Shown one piece after another: positions 7,855-16,916 of a stretch of DNA of 52,468 bases (positions are counted from its first letter, which is position 1; every line of letters starts with the position of its first letter). Made by a program: the position numbers and the translations under genes. Source of the stretch: Desulfomonilaceae bacterium (GTDB taxonomy: Bacteria; Desulfobacterota; Desulfomonilia; Desulfomonilales; Desulfomonilaceae); the NCBI GenBank assembly GCA_031082285.1, contig JAVHLK010000020.1:12027-64494 (forward strand), given 5' to 3'. Below the pieces are notes generated by a model that ran no database searches, was not told the DNA's origin, and worked only from the letters and a program-made list of their open reading frames with translations.

Positions 7855-9336
7855 ATGAATGCCGATATCCAATCCCGCCTCCACGGCAGACGTTCTCGTC
7901 GTTCTCTCCTCATCACGGCGGCATTTGTACTCCTCGCCTGGCACCCATGTTGCGGCAGTGCCGGTCTCTCGGGGGATATGATCGTCATCCCGGATCCGCA
8001 AAGTATCGAAAAGAGCAGCGGCAAGCCGGAGGACACTGAGGCGGCGGTTCATAAGGGATGGAACCACGGCGTGGAAGACGCTTCTTCAGCAAACCTCCAA
8101 AGGTCGGAAGGGGATCGAGAGGCAGGCCCTCTTGTCAAGCGACGCGATGAGCTCCTCTCGACCTACGACGCAGCCTGCCGGGAAGAGACCGATTTGATGC
8201 TTCGGGGCGTCAGGGTCATCGATCGGGACGAGGCGGTCCGATGGTTGCAGCGCTTCATTTCTTCTCCGCCGTTCAATTGCCCCGTGAACACCCGGGCTGC
8301 TTGGATCGATGCCGTCATTTCAGCCGTGGAACGGAACAGCCTGCCGATTTGCAAGGAGATTCTCGCTCTGCTCGTGTCCCTTGTCTCCATCGAGTCCGGC
8401 TTCAACGAAAACCCGCCCGCCATCGATCGCTCCAGAGGCGAAGACATGACCTCCGTGTTGGAGAGGGCCGAAAAGGAACTCTTCGACAAAATGGGAAAAG
8501 TGATGTCCGTGCCCCCGGTTCCCCAGGTGTACCGGGCGTACCGAGAGAAATACTATCCAAGAATAGCCGCGTGTGAAACGGAGAGAGATGTCGAAGACGT
8601 GGCACGGTCCATCGTCGAGGATCTCAAGAGCGACGCACAGTCGTTTCCGGACTTTCTCAAGAAAATCATCTTCAAGGAACTCGACAAGGTCAAGAATGTT
8701 GTGCGGACCAAAGGGTCCATGCAACTGAATTTTCCCCTGGCCTGTTATGTCATGGAGCAGCGCGGGGAAACCTATACCCGGGAAGAACTCACGGAATACA
8801 TGTACACGATACCGGGAGGCGTCGATGTGGGCACGGCCGCACTCAAACCCATGTTCGTTCAATACGCCGCCCGATACGCAAGTCCCGGAGATCTCTCGTG
8901 GCTCTTCCTGGTGGGAATGGACTATCACTACGGGCCGTTTTCGAGCCGGAACATGATGGAACAGATCAGATTCCGAGACCTGTCCGGGGTGAAGATCCCC
9001 ATCGACGGTGATTTCCTTCACTACGACGAAAATGGGGAACCACTGGACAAGGATTCTCAGACCCTTCAAGCAGTGACCGCGATTTTTCCTTCAGCTCCGC
9101 GGGAGGCGATCCTGGATGCATTCCTTCTGGAAAAGTTCCCCCATTACATCTACACGGACTTCCATAAGGCCGTTTCAAAAGCGCATCTCGATCGATTCGG
9201 AGAGACCCCCTTCGCGGTGATCGGCGATTTGTGGATGGGAGAAGACGCGCAGATTAAACACGGAGTCATGTGGAAGACTCGTTCGTACTTGAGGAAACTC
9301 GATCGGCTCCTCAACTCGGTACCGTGGGATGGATGA
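7855..9336 (+). CDS. Secreted DUF1615-family protein
   Basis: This protein (493 aa) resembles DUF1615 proteins, which are exported proteins of unknown biochemical role. An N-terminal signal peptide is evident: RRSRRSLLITAAFVLLAW, then a likely cleavage around CCGSAG. A lysozyme-like SIESGFNENP motif occurs where family members have QESGF or similar, which suggests a peptidoglycan-directed (transglycosylase-like) fold, but this is inference. Further family-like blocks are GSMQLNFPLACYVMEQ, PGGVDVGTAALK, DYHYGPFSSRN and KIPIDGDFLHYDENG. An upstream in-frame TTG at 7816 is possible, but the signal peptide favours the ATG at 7855. It may be co-expressed with the next small secreted protein. Confidence 0.72.
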   Translation: MNADIQSRLHGRRSRRSLLITAAFVLLAWHPCCGSAGLSGDMIVIPDPQSIEKSSGKPEDTEAAVHKGWNHGVEDASSANLQRSEGDREAGPLVKRRDELLSTYDAACREETDLMLRGVRVIDRDEAVRWLQRFISSPPFNCPVNTRAAWIDAVISAVERNSLPICKEILALLVSLVSIESGFNENPPAIDRSRGEDMTSVLERAEKELFDKMGKVMSVPPVPQVYRAYREKYYPRIAACETERDVEDVARSIVEDLKSDAQSFPDFLKKIIFKELDKVKNVVRTKGSMQLNFPLACYVMEQRGETYTREELTEYMYTIPGGVDVGTAALKPMFVQYAARYASPGDLSWLFLVGMDYHYGPFSSRNMMEQIRFRDLSGVKIPIDGDFLHYDENGEPLDKDSQTLQAVTAIFPSAPREAILDAFLLEKFPHYIYTDFHKAVSKAHLDRFGETPFAVIGDLWMGEDAQIKHGVMWKTRSYLRKLDRLLNSVPWDG

Positions 9337-9528
9337 CCGGACCTCTCCGGGAGTGCTATTTCTTGACATCCGGGGCCTGTTGTGAGAACCTGCGACGACG
9401 AGAGGGTGACGAACACGACTCTGGATTGAGGGGCATCGTTGTTCCGCGGTGTATGGTTCCGCACGAAGGACGCGTCGTGAAGCGGAACGCGGGTAGATCC
9501 GCAAGAGACGGTCCCCGAAGAGGGTATC

Positions 9529-9792
9529 ATGACCAAGAAGATTGCAGCTCTGACAATTTGCTTCGTCGTCGCGTTCACTCCCACGGCCGCGTTGACGCAA
9601 GCTTCCGGCAATTCGTCGGATTCATCGTACTGGTCGAACCTGGTTCACCAAGAGAATTCCTTGGTGTCGAGCGTGTTGCTCCTGCCGTACTTGGCCGCGC
9701 TCATTCCCGTTCGTCTGATCGACGGGATCCTCTGTCCCAAACCGACAAGTCAGTCCACGATTCCCCCTGCCGCTCATCGCACCCATCACTGA
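9529..9792 (+). CDS. Small secreted or membrane protein, unknown
   Basis: I do not recognise this 87-residue protein. Residues 1-24 form a signal peptide or first membrane helix (MTKKIAALTICFVVAFTPTA). A second hydrophobic stretch, SSVLLLPYLAALIPVRLIDGIL, lies at about 46-67 and contains the only cysteine shortly after. The proline- and histidine-rich tail looks exposed. AAGAGGG at 9518-9524 supports the start. It lies 190 bases after the DUF1615 gene and converges with the lipid-kinase gene, whose stop codon is 29 bases away. It could be a small envelope protein; a chance reading frame is the main alternative. Confidence 0.5.
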   Translation: MTKKIAALTICFVVAFTPTAALTQASGNSSDSSYWSNLVHQENSLVSSVLLLPYLAALIPVRLIDGILCPKPTSQSTIPPAAHRTHH

Positions 9793-9820
9793 CCGAAACT
9801 TCCTCGGTGCGGCCGACTCG

Positions 9821-10702
9821 TCAGACGCTCCGTGCATGGACGATCACGGGAACCGCCGACGGAACCAGTTCAACGACCTGGGGCGTCTCGCCGAAATAGT
9901 CGCCGTCCACCTGAACCGGGATCGATTCGCTTGACCGTATGCGTACCCGACGGCCGGTGATGTGCGTCACGTCGGGGAGTTTGCCCACCAGCCTGAGGAG
10001 CCCTGCCAGGCCGTAGCGTACCAGCGCGACGCGGGATTCACTACGGAAGACGCAGACGTCAAATGTTTCCGAATCGGGTCGAGCACTGTTCCAAAACACG
10101 AAAAGCCCGCCGTAGTGGCGGACATTGAGCACCATTACGTGACGCCCGGTCAGACAGTGTTGCTCGTCGACGATTACCTCCATCTCAACCGGTCGGTATC
10201 TCCTGAACGCTCGCAGCACCGGTCTTACGTATCCGCGATATCCCAGCTTGGTTCGCCCGCGATTGCGGATTTCCTTTGTCACGGCCGCGTCGAAGCCCGC
10301 TCCGACCACCAGTAGGAAGCGACGGCCGTTTATGAGTCCCATGTCAAGTCGCCGCACCGCCCCCTCCTCCAGAACACCGACCAACCCCTGCGTGCTGTTC
10401 GGCAGGTTCAGATCCCATGCCAACATATTGGCCGTTCCAGTGGGCAGGTGAAACAGGGGGATTTCCGAAGGATCCTGCAAGCCGTTGAGCACCTCATTGA
10501 CCGTACCGTCCCCCCCGGCAATCACGAGACGATCGACCGCGGAATCGATACGCGACGCACGACTCCCGGCATCCCCCCGCCGCTCCGTCAGGAACGTCTC
10601 GACCACATGTCCTCTGCGTTCCAGAGCCTGTTGGAACTTGAATGTCCTCTCGCGCGCCCGCCCCCTTCCGGCGGCGGGATTACCGATAATGAGAATGTCC
10701 AT
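9821..10702 (-). CDS. Diacylglycerol kinase-family lipid kinase (YegS/BmrU-like)
   Basis: Members phosphorylate diacylglycerol or related lipids at the membrane with ATP. This one (293 aa) shows the nucleotide-binding block MDILIIGNPAAGRGRA at the start, the catalytic glycine motif GGDGTVNEVLNGL at 63-74 and the LPTGTANMLAWDL segment that follows it in this family. The C-terminal half, with DVCVFRSESRVALVRYGLAGL and VQVDGDYFGETP, matches the beta-sandwich lipid-binding domain. The start has a GAGAG upstream. The exact substrate cannot be told from sequence. It converges with the small secreted gene and has no obvious operon partner. Confidence 0.87.
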   Translation of the reverse strand: MDILIIGNPAAGRGRARERTFKFQQALERRGHVVETFLTERRGDAGSRASRIDSAVDRLVIAGGDGTVNEVLNGLQDPSEIPLFHLPTGTANMLAWDLNLPNSTQGLVGVLEEGAVRRLDMGLINGRRFLLVVGAGFDAAVTKEIRNRGRTKLGYRGYVRPVLRAFRRYRPVEMEVIVDEQHCLTGRHVMVLNVRHYGGLFVFWNSARPDSETFDVCVFRSESRVALVRYGLAGLLRLVGKLPDVTHITGRRVRIRSSESIPVQVDGDYFGETPQVVELVPSAVPVIVHARSV

Positions 10703-11143
10703 GTTCCGGCTCTCAATGAACGTGTCGGACGTGCCCCCATCCCTTGCGAGTCCGAGGTGAACTTTGGGTCGCGGCCGTTCCCAAGTGCCTCGCAGGGTAG
10801 GCTATCTGATAACTCGTTCCGGGAGCAATTTGCAAGCGGGGACTTCCATGCTTCCGCGTGAGGCGGCCGAAATGCCGCCGGGAAGCGGGAAATGGAACCC
10901 CGAATCATTCCTCGGGGTCTGGAGAATTGCGTGCAAAGCACGCGAGCACACAGATTAAGACACTGATACGTGCCTTATGATGACAAAGCCTGGTCGGCAT
11001 CGGCAGTTGCCGCCACGGTATCGGGGAGCGGAGGTCGGTCTCTTCCATCAAATCGCCCGACGGAACCGAATGTGTGCGGATTCCGATCGGGCGGATGGTT
11101 TTCGGGGGAGGTAATGGGAGTTCCACCGGCAAACACAGTTGAG
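10703..11143. other. Gene-free stretch with small hairpins
   Basis: No supported coding sequence lies between the lipid kinase and the beta-barrel gene, both on the minus strand. Two inverted repeats are visible: ACCCCGA (10897-10903) with TCGGGGT (10912-10918), and GCGTGC (10929-10934) with GCACGC (10938-10943). Neither has a T-run, so termination of the beta-barrel transcript here is only possible. Confidence 0.4.
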
Positions 11144-12124
11144 CTAGAAAATGAATCCTGCCTGAATGAAGGCACCATCCATCGTGGTCTTGAACACTTC
11201 GTAGTCCTTGTCCTTGTTCAGGTGGGCATAGCGATAGCCCCCCTTGACGAATCCGAACCGGCCCGCCCTGATGGGGACGATGTAGCTCAATCCGGCTTCC
11301 AGCTCATACCCGTTGTGGTCGTCCAGGAAGGCTACGCCTGCCTTACCGTTGATCGCCAGCGAGTTGCCGCGGAAGTTCCGCAGGCATTTGTTAAGTTCCA
11401 ATCCCAGGACCGCAATGTTCTTGTCGTCGTCCCAGGTCAGGGCTTGCGTGTATCCGAAACCCTGATGGAGCGTCAATTTGTCCTGGATATGCAGCCAGTC
11501 CGCATAGGCCCTGGTGACGCTGTTCGCAGAGCGGGCAATGTCAAAGGAGAGCCCTGCACGATGCTCATAGCGATCCCATTTCGACCGGATCGGGGTCCCG
11601 AAGGTAAATGTCTGCCCCATAAAGACAAACGACTCGGTTCCCTGATTCGTCGCGTCCATGGACATGGGCGTAAACGAGTATCGAATTCCCCATCTCGGAA
11701 GGATCTGATAGCGGGCGTCCACGCTCCAGATCACATTGCCGCTCTTGGAAAGACCGAGATGATCGTCAAAGTCGACCACACTCGGCGGTTCAAAACCGAC
11801 GAAGCGCCCCCCCTTGCTCACCTGGCCCTGCACTCGTGCAAACCAGACGCGGCCGCCGGCCTCAAACTGTCGTTGAGCGGTGGTGGGCAAAAAGCAATCG
11901 AGTCCCCATGCAAACGGGCTGAACCGTTCAAGGCCTCGCAGGCCGTACTCGGGCTTCACCTTGAAGACTTCCGGAGCCTCGGGTTTCACCTTGTAAATGG
12001 GCTTCCTTGCGTTGGTTGGATCGGTTTGAGCGCCGGGTTGGGCATCTTGAGCCCATGCGGCGCCGGCGGTTGCTGCAATGAGCAACACTAATAGAAACAA
12101 GTACTTCCTTGTGTGTCCTAACAT
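11144..12124 (-). CDS. Outer-membrane beta-barrel protein, unknown substrate
   Basis: This 326-residue protein is predicted to form an outer-membrane beta-barrel. The signal peptide is MLGHTRKYLFLLVLLIAATA with cleavage near AWAQ. A proline-rich linker (about 25-55) is followed by alternating amphipathic strands rich in aromatic residues, such as VWFARVQGQV, YQILPRWGIRYSFTP and GLSYIVPIRAGRFGFVKGGYRY. The protein ends in ...GAFIQAGFIF; a terminal phenylalanine is the usual BAM recognition signal. The ATG at 12124 is chosen over the longer frame start at 12190 because GGGAGGG lies just upstream and the signal peptide starts there. Its long AT-rich upstream region with palindromes suggests strong or regulated expression. 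A specific porin family cannot be named. Confidence 0.8.
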   Translation of the reverse strand: MLGHTRKYLFLLVLLIAATAGAAWAQDAQPGAQTDPTNARKPIYKVKPEAPEVFKVKPEYGLRGLERFSPFAWGLDCFLPTTAQRQFEAGGRVWFARVQGQVSKGGRFVGFEPPSVVDFDDHLGLSKSGNVIWSVDARYQILPRWGIRYSFTPMSMDATNQGTESFVFMGQTFTFGTPIRSKWDRYEHRAGLSFDIARSANSVTRAYADWLHIQDKLTLHQGFGYTQALTWDDDKNIAVLGLELNKCLRNFRGNSLAINGKAGVAFLDDHNGYELEAGLSYIVPIRAGRFGFVKGGYRYAHLNKDKDYEVFKTTMDGAFIQAGFIF

Positions 12125-12161
12125 AACACCCTCCCTAAAGGCGCTAGCTTGTTGAGATCGG

Positions 12162-12190
12162 ATGATTAATCTTACGAAATATTTTGTCAA
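12162..12190 (-). promoter_or_regulatory. Promoter of the beta-barrel gene
   Basis: On the minus strand, TTGACA (12190-12185), a 17-base spacer and AATCAT (12167-12162) form a good sigma-70-type promoter (six of six and four of six). It lies 38 bases from the start codon. Confidence 0.6.
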
Positions 12191-12216
12191 GAAAAAAAGT
12201 CAATCTGATCGAAGAT

Positions 12217-12328
12217 TTATTTAAAATAGCTAGAATTCTATTTAAATAACAGGCTTGTTCCCCTTGTATTTCTTCAATATAGACTTGATGTATTTCCTAT
12301 AACAACCCGAATAGTATTCAGAAATACT
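12217..12328. promoter_or_regulatory. AT-rich palindromes upstream of the beta-barrel promoter
   Basis: In an AT-rich patch that contrasts with the GC-rich surroundings, TTATTTAAAATAG (12217-12229) mirrors CTATTTAAATAA (12238-12249) with one extra A. Further up, AGTATT (12313-12318) and AATACT (12323-12328) form a perfect small palindrome. Both lie behind the -35 box of the minus-strand promoter, where an UP element or activator site would sit. The rest of the 12125-12489 gap contains no gene. Confidence 0.45.
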
Positions 12329-12489
12329 GTGACATACCAAGACCGGACCGACAAGTGCCCGGAAACGGGAACCATGATCCCTCCCCGCGACCCCCGGGCG
12401 GGCATTATGATGGGGCAAGAAGCTCCGGTTGCAGCTATCAGACGCGGTAAAAGGAGCCTAATGTGTCGCCGTATTTGCGCCGTGAAGCA

Positions 12490-14499
12490 CTAAGGTCGGT
12501 TGCCGGCGGGTTGGTTGACTTGCCGCAAAGCGGCATCCAGATTGCGTTTGGTGGGAACATCGTCGGGGTTGATTTCGAGGGCCTGTCTGAAATGGGGGAC
12601 GGCCTTGTCCGGTCTTCCCAAGGTTCCCCATATCACGCCCATATCGTTGTGGGATCTCCAGTGGTCCGGTCTGATTTCCAGCGTCCTGCGGAATGAGTCC
12701 ATCGCGGAACGATAGTCCCCCGATCTCATCAGGGCCTTTCCCAGGGCATAGTGTGTTTCGTGGTCTGTCCGATTCAGCTCCGCTGCCTGGCGAAGGAGCG
12801 GGATCGCTGCCGTGTGCCTTCCCACCGCGATGTAGGCTCGGCCCATTTCGTACAACGCCAAAGGGTTTTGCGGGTCTAAAGCTCGAGCCTGCGCAAACCG
12901 ATCAAGAGCTTCCTGCAGGCGGCCTTGCGCCATGAACAGGCGTCCCAGGGCCACATGGGCATCCGAGGACTTCGGGTCGATTTCCAGAGCCTTGTGAAAC
13001 GAGGATTCGGCCTCGTCAAGGTTTCCGAGTGCGGCGTGCGCATTCCCCAGCGAGACCAAGGCGGGGAACGACTTGGGGTCGAGGCTCAGGAGTCTGCTGA
13101 ACTGTTGGAACGCCTCGTGCGGTTTGCCTTGTTGGAGCAGGGACATTCCCAGACTCGTGAGCGCCTGGTGCGTGACGGCACGTTCGCCGTCGTGCGGATT
13201 GGGCGGAAGCGTATCTACGACTTCACGCCAGAACGCGGCCGGGTGGTTCCACAGTTCGGCCTTGGTGGTCGTGACCCACGCGGCAAGGAGGACCATTGCG
13301 GCATACGTGGTCGCAATGCCTGCGGACAAGGCAACGCGTCGAGGCGATGCTCGGATCCTCGTCACCCCGAGCGCGATCACATCGGCTGCAACGAGGAAGA
13401 GTCCGGCCATAGGTAGTATCACCCGGTAGCCGAAGAACTGGTACTGGGGCACGAGAAGGGATTCCGGAAGCAGGCTCGCCAGGAAAAAGATCAGGCCGAA
13501 TCCCGAGAGCGGCCTTCTCCAGAGTAAGTACAGGCCGGTCGTCAAGAGCGCTGCGGTGCCGGCGACCGCGGGCAGGGTGCCGGCCGGATCGAACAGCGAT
13601 GTGGACACGATCTGCGGACTGAAGAGCCTCACGTTGGACGTGAAGGGGATCAGGATCATCTCGAGGTACGAGAACAGTACTCTACATTGCGTCAGAACGG
13701 CCTCGACAAGGGTCAGGCGGCTCTCGGCGTAGTACCGGGCCAGAGTGGCGGTGATGCCGGATGATTCCCCCAAACCGTGAGGACTCTCGAGGAACGAGAG
13801 CATGCCCGCACACGCAAGGCCTACCGCGAGGCAGGTGGCGGCCCTTGCGGCGAATGTCCGCCACGTGTGTGGAAAGAACGCGATTTCCGCCGTGAGGACC
13901 AGCAGGGGCACGACCACGGCATTCTCTTTGGAAGCAAGTGCGAGGAGGAAGAGCAGCGCGCTGCTCGCGTACCCCAACGCGGGGCGGGCCATGCGGCCGG
14001 ACCTCGCGACAAGATAGGCCGCGAGTGATGCCAACGAAAACAGACACGCCAGGAGGGCCATCCTCTGCCAGACGTAGACCACCACATAGGTGTGAATGGG
14101 ATGCACGAGAAACAGCAGCCCGAGCGCGGCCGCGGTCCGGTGAACCGTCTCGCGGTCGAGGCCGGCATGGGCACGCGATATTTCCAGGAGAATACCGATG
14201 AGGAGGACGAGCGTAACCGCGGTTGCGGCAAGGCCGGCCGCATTACAGATACGAAACGGTCTCGGGTTCATCCCTCCGAACAGGTAATTCAGGTAGAACG
14301 TGGTCATGGGGACGGGCCGCTGGGGGAAGATATTGACGGTCTCGGTCAGACCTCGATCGAAGGCGTTCCAGTTCTGGCCGAGACGGGCCGCGGAATCGTA
14401 ATAGAACGGAGCGTTGAAACCGGAATGGTGTACGGCCAGAGCGACGAGGAAATAGACAAGAAAGAGCCAAACCGGCCACAGGCGACGGTACCATTCCAT
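12490..14499 (-). CDS. Membrane GT-C glycosyltransferase-like protein with TPR repeats (TMTC-like)
   Basis: The first 430 residues of this 669-aa protein hold about ten membrane helices (for example WPVWLFLVYFLVALAV, AATAVTLVLLIGILLEI, YASSALLFLLALASKE, GLIFFLASLLPESLLVP). The last 230 residues hold about six tetratricopeptide repeats (ALTSLGMSLLQQGKPHEAF, ALVSLGNAHAALGNLDEAE, AHVALGRLFMAQGRLQEAL and so on). This layout matches TMTC/DUF1736-type proteins: animal members are O-mannosyltransferases, but bacterial members have no proven substrate. The segment NAPFYYDSAARLGQN after the first helix is the likely active-site loop. The start has GGGAAGC upstream. It is a single gene on the minus strand, with no polysaccharide genes beside it. 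Confidence 0.8.
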   Translation of the reverse strand: MEWYRRLWPVWLFLVYFLVALAVHHSGFNAPFYYDSAARLGQNWNAFDRGLTETVNIFPQRPVPMTTFYLNYLFGGMNPRPFRICNAAGLAATAVTLVLLIGILLEISRAHAGLDRETVHRTAAALGLLFLVHPIHTYVVVYVWQRMALLACLFSLASLAAYLVARSGRMARPALGYASSALLFLLALASKENAVVVPLLVLTAEIAFFPHTWRTFAARAATCLAVGLACAGMLSFLESPHGLGESSGITATLARYYAESRLTLVEAVLTQCRVLFSYLEMILIPFTSNVRLFSPQIVSTSLFDPAGTLPAVAGTAALLTTGLYLLWRRPLSGFGLIFFLASLLPESLLVPQYQFFGYRVILPMAGLFLVAADVIALGVTRIRASPRRVALSAGIATTYAAMVLLAAWVTTTKAELWNHPAAFWREVVDTLPPNPHDGERAVTHQALTSLGMSLLQQGKPHEAFQQFSRLLSLDPKSFPALVSLGNAHAALGNLDEAESSFHKALEIDPKSSDAHVALGRLFMAQGRLQEALDRFAQARALDPQNPLALYEMGRAYIAVGRHTAAIPLLRQAAELNRTDHETHYALGKALMRSGDYRSAMDSFRRTLEIRPDHWRSHNDMGVIWGTLGRPDKAVPHFRQALEINPDDVPTKRNLDAALRQVNQPAGNRP

Positions 14500-14667
14500 C
14501 TAGCTTCCCATAACTTCGAGATCCGGTGAAAGGACGACGCGCGTCATACTATCTCAGTATCGTCAGGACGGGAAGATCTTTCGGGATTAGGGGATGCGGC
14601 GGGCGAACGGGAGGTGCGCGGGCAGCCCCGGGTACGGAACTGCCGTGCGCACGTCCATGAATGGAGA

Positions 14668-15648
14668 CTATTCGGCCAGCAAGACCTTGAGTTCTTTGTT
14701 GAATTCCGGGACGACCTTGAAGAGATCGCCTACGATGCCATAGTCGGCTTTGGTGAAGATGGGCGCTTCGGTGTCCTTGTTGATTGCCACGATGACTTTG
14801 GATGACCCCATCCCTGCCAGGTGCTGGATCGATCCGGAAATGCCGCAGGCCACGTAGAGATTGGGCGTCACGGTCTTACCGGTCTGCCCAACCTGATCGG
14901 AATGAGAACGCCATCCCGCGTCCACGGCCGCTCTCGAAGCGCCGACCGTTGCCGTGGGGCCGAAGATGCCGGCCATCTCTTCGAGAAGCGCGTAATCCGG
15001 GCCTCCCATGCCACGGCCGCCGGAGACGATGATTTCCGCCTCAGTGAGATCCACCTTGCCGCTGGTATCCAGCACGAGATCCTTGGTCACATACGTCTTC
15101 CGACCCGCATCGGGCGTAAACGCGATCTTCTCGACGGCTCCGGCCTTGGGGCTCTCTTCGATCTTGAGGACGTTCGGTCTGGCGGACGCCATCTGGGGTG
15201 ATCCGTTCGCCACCCACTCGGCGTAGCACTTTCCCGCATACATGGGTCGCTTTCCCACCAACTTGTTTCCATCGAGTCTGAATGAGATGCAGTCCGCAAT
15301 GGTAGCCACTCCGAGTTTGGCCGCGGTTCTCGGGGCGAGGTCCTTCCCCTGCATGGAATGACTAATCAGAAGTATTTCCGGCTGCTTGTCCTTGGCGACC
15401 TGTGCGAGGGCTTGTGCGAAATATTCCGAATTGTAGGCCTCCAGTTCGGGTGACTCCACCACGAACACCGTGTCCACACCGTATTTGCCCAGTTCCGAGG
15501 CAAACTGCTCCGCCTGGGAACCCATGACCACGGCGCCGAGATCTCCTCCCAATTCGTCGGCCAATTTGCGTCCCGCTCCGGCCAGCTCAAAGGCGGTCTT
15601 CTTGAGTTTCCCTCCCTTGATCTCTCCGTATATCATCACTTTTGACAT
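14668..15648 (-). CDS. etfA: Electron transfer flavoprotein alpha subunit (second copy)
   Basis: EtfA (326 aa) binds FAD and partners the EtfB encoded just upstream. The FAD-binding domain is canonical: SRAAVDAGWRSHSDQVGQTG, LYVACGISGSIQHLAGM, VIVAINKDTEAPIFTKADYGIVGDLFKVVP. Unlike the first copy, it keeps QVGQTG, the motif of housekeeping ETFs that serve acyl-CoA dehydrogenases. The true start is MSKVMIYGE at 15648, with GGAGGTGAAG upstream; the longer frame to 15732 would overlap etfB. It is transcribed after etfB with a 49-base gap. Confidence 0.93.
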   Translation of the reverse strand: MSKVMIYGEIKGGKLKKTAFELAGAGRKLADELGGDLGAVVMGSQAEQFASELGKYGVDTVFVVESPELEAYNSEYFAQALAQVAKDKQPEILLISHSMQGKDLAPRTAAKLGVATIADCISFRLDGNKLVGKRPMYAGKCYAEWVANGSPQMASARPNVLKIEESPKAGAVEKIAFTPDAGRKTYVTKDLVLDTSGKVDLTEAEIIVSGGRGMGGPDYALLEEMAGIFGPTATVGASRAAVDAGWRSHSDQVGQTGKTVTPNLYVACGISGSIQHLAGMGSSKVIVAINKDTEAPIFTKADYGIVGDLFKVVPEFNKELKVLLAE

Positions 15649-15697
15649 TTTGTTCTTCACCTCCGTAGAGCATGCCTTTCTCATGAGTTGAAATCGG

Positions 15698-16477
15698 TTA
15701 GATGACTTTGGCCTCTGAACGAAGCGCCTCAACGACGATCTTTGCCGCCTCGGCGGGTTCCATGTCTTCGTATTTCTTGCCGGCTTTTCTTTCCGGAGGC
15801 ATGGTGTACTCCGTGGGCGCCAACTTCCGTTCGGAAGTGATTCCCAAATCGGCCGCGGTCTTCTTGTCGATCTTTTTCTTCTTGGCCTTCATGATTCCGG
15901 GAAGAGACGCGTATCGCGGTTCGTTCAGGCCCTTCTGCGAGGTGAGTACGCAGGGCAGGGGTACTTCGATCACTTCCTTTCCGCCTTCGACATCCCTTTC
16001 GACGACGGCGGACTGTGTATCATCCGCGATTTCCAACTTGGTGACCAGGGTGACCTGAGGCAGCTGCAGAAGCTCCGCCAGCATGGCGCCCACCTCGCCA
16101 AAGTCATCGTCAATTGCACGGTGGCCGCAGAAGATCAGGTCATATCCCTCTTGACTTGCGGCCGCAGCCAGGACTTGGGCGATCGAATAGGGATCCGCGT
16201 CGTTGAGCGACTCGTCATTCACATGAATCCCCCGATCCGCGCCCATGGCCAGGGCCGTCCGAATGGCTTCAGTGCATCGGTCGGGACCGACGGTAAGGAT
16301 GACCACTTCGCCGGCCTTGAATTTCTCCTTGAGGCGCAGTGCTTCCTCAACGCTGAATTCGTCGTAAGGATTGATGACGTACTTGATGCCGTCGGTCACG
16401 ATTCCAGTCCCGTCCGGTTTGACTTTGATTTGGGTTTCCGTGTCCGGGACTTGCTTGAGACATACCAGTGACTTCAC
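15698..16477 (-). CDS. etfB: Electron transfer flavoprotein beta subunit (second copy)
   Basis: EtfB (259 aa) opens with MKSLVCLKQVPDTETQIKV and contains the AMP-binding-side segments INPYDEFSVEEALRLKE, GHRAIDDDFGEVGAMLAELL and the recognition loop around LPCVLTSQKGLNEPRYASLPGIMKAKKK. This loop is the docking site for acyl-CoA dehydrogenases in typical ETFs, so this copy probably serves beta-oxidation enzymes such as the dehydrogenase at 36001. Translation starts at a GTG (16477), preceded by AAAGGAGGAT. It diverges from the homocysteine genes across an 820-base gap. Confidence 0.93.
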   Translation of the reverse strand: MKSLVCLKQVPDTETQIKVKPDGTGIVTDGIKYVINPYDEFSVEEALRLKEKFKAGEVVILTVGPDRCTEAIRTALAMGADRGIHVNDESLNDADPYSIAQVLAAAASQEGYDLIFCGHRAIDDDFGEVGAMLAELLQLPQVTLVTKLEIADDTQSAVVERDVEGGKEVIEVPLPCVLTSQKGLNEPRYASLPGIMKAKKKKIDKKTAADLGITSERKLAPTEYTMPPERKAGKKYEDMEPAEAAKIVVEALRSEAKVI

Positions 16478-16609
16478 TGAAGATCCTCCTTTCGCGGTAA
16501 CTATTCCTCAGGAAGAGATCCGGACTTATCGATCCTTCCTTGAAAACGGTTCGAGCGGCCTGCTCTCCCATTGCGAGATGCCGCCGACATCACTGGAAAT
16601 GGAGACAAG

Positions 16610-16639
16610 ATTACATAAAATTCGAGTAAAACCTTGCAA
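16610..16639 (-). promoter_or_regulatory. Candidate promoter of the second etfBA operon
   Basis: On the minus strand, TTGCAA (16639-16634), an 18-base spacer and TGTAAT (16615-16610) match the sigma-70 pattern at four and five of six positions. It lies about 135 bases before the GTG of etfB. Confidence 0.35.
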
Positions 16640-16887
16640 GTGTACGCATCGAAGCGTCCTGAGTCAAGCGAATTTCCCGGCGCGCGAGAAATATGGCGTG
16701 TGAGAACTTCTCCACCGGCCGTATGCAAGCCCTTGCATGATCCATCGGTCCCGCTTCGTGACCGCACGTGAGAGGCCCGTATTCTGACGGGTTCACAGGA
16801 CGCCGGGACGCGGTGATGCCCCGCCCCGACCTCCGCAACGGCAGCCCTCGGGTCTCAAGACCGCTCGAACTCGTGGCGGAATGATTC

Positions 16888-16916
16888 TTGACCGGATGAC
16901 TCAAAATGGTTAGAGT
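16888..16916 (+). promoter_or_regulatory. Candidate promoter of the homocysteine operon
   Basis: TTGACC (16888-16893), 17 bases and TAGAGT (16911-16916) match five and four of six positions. If used, it gives a leader of about 375 bases before the HcyBio start. Apart from the hairpin at 17110-17132, the 16478-17299 gap contains no gene that I can support. Confidence 0.4.

Noticed and set aside
10970-12091. Plus-strand frame of 373 codons over the beta-barrel gene
   Set aside because: It is antisense to a gene with signal peptide, ribosome site and promoter; the product shows no coherent domain.
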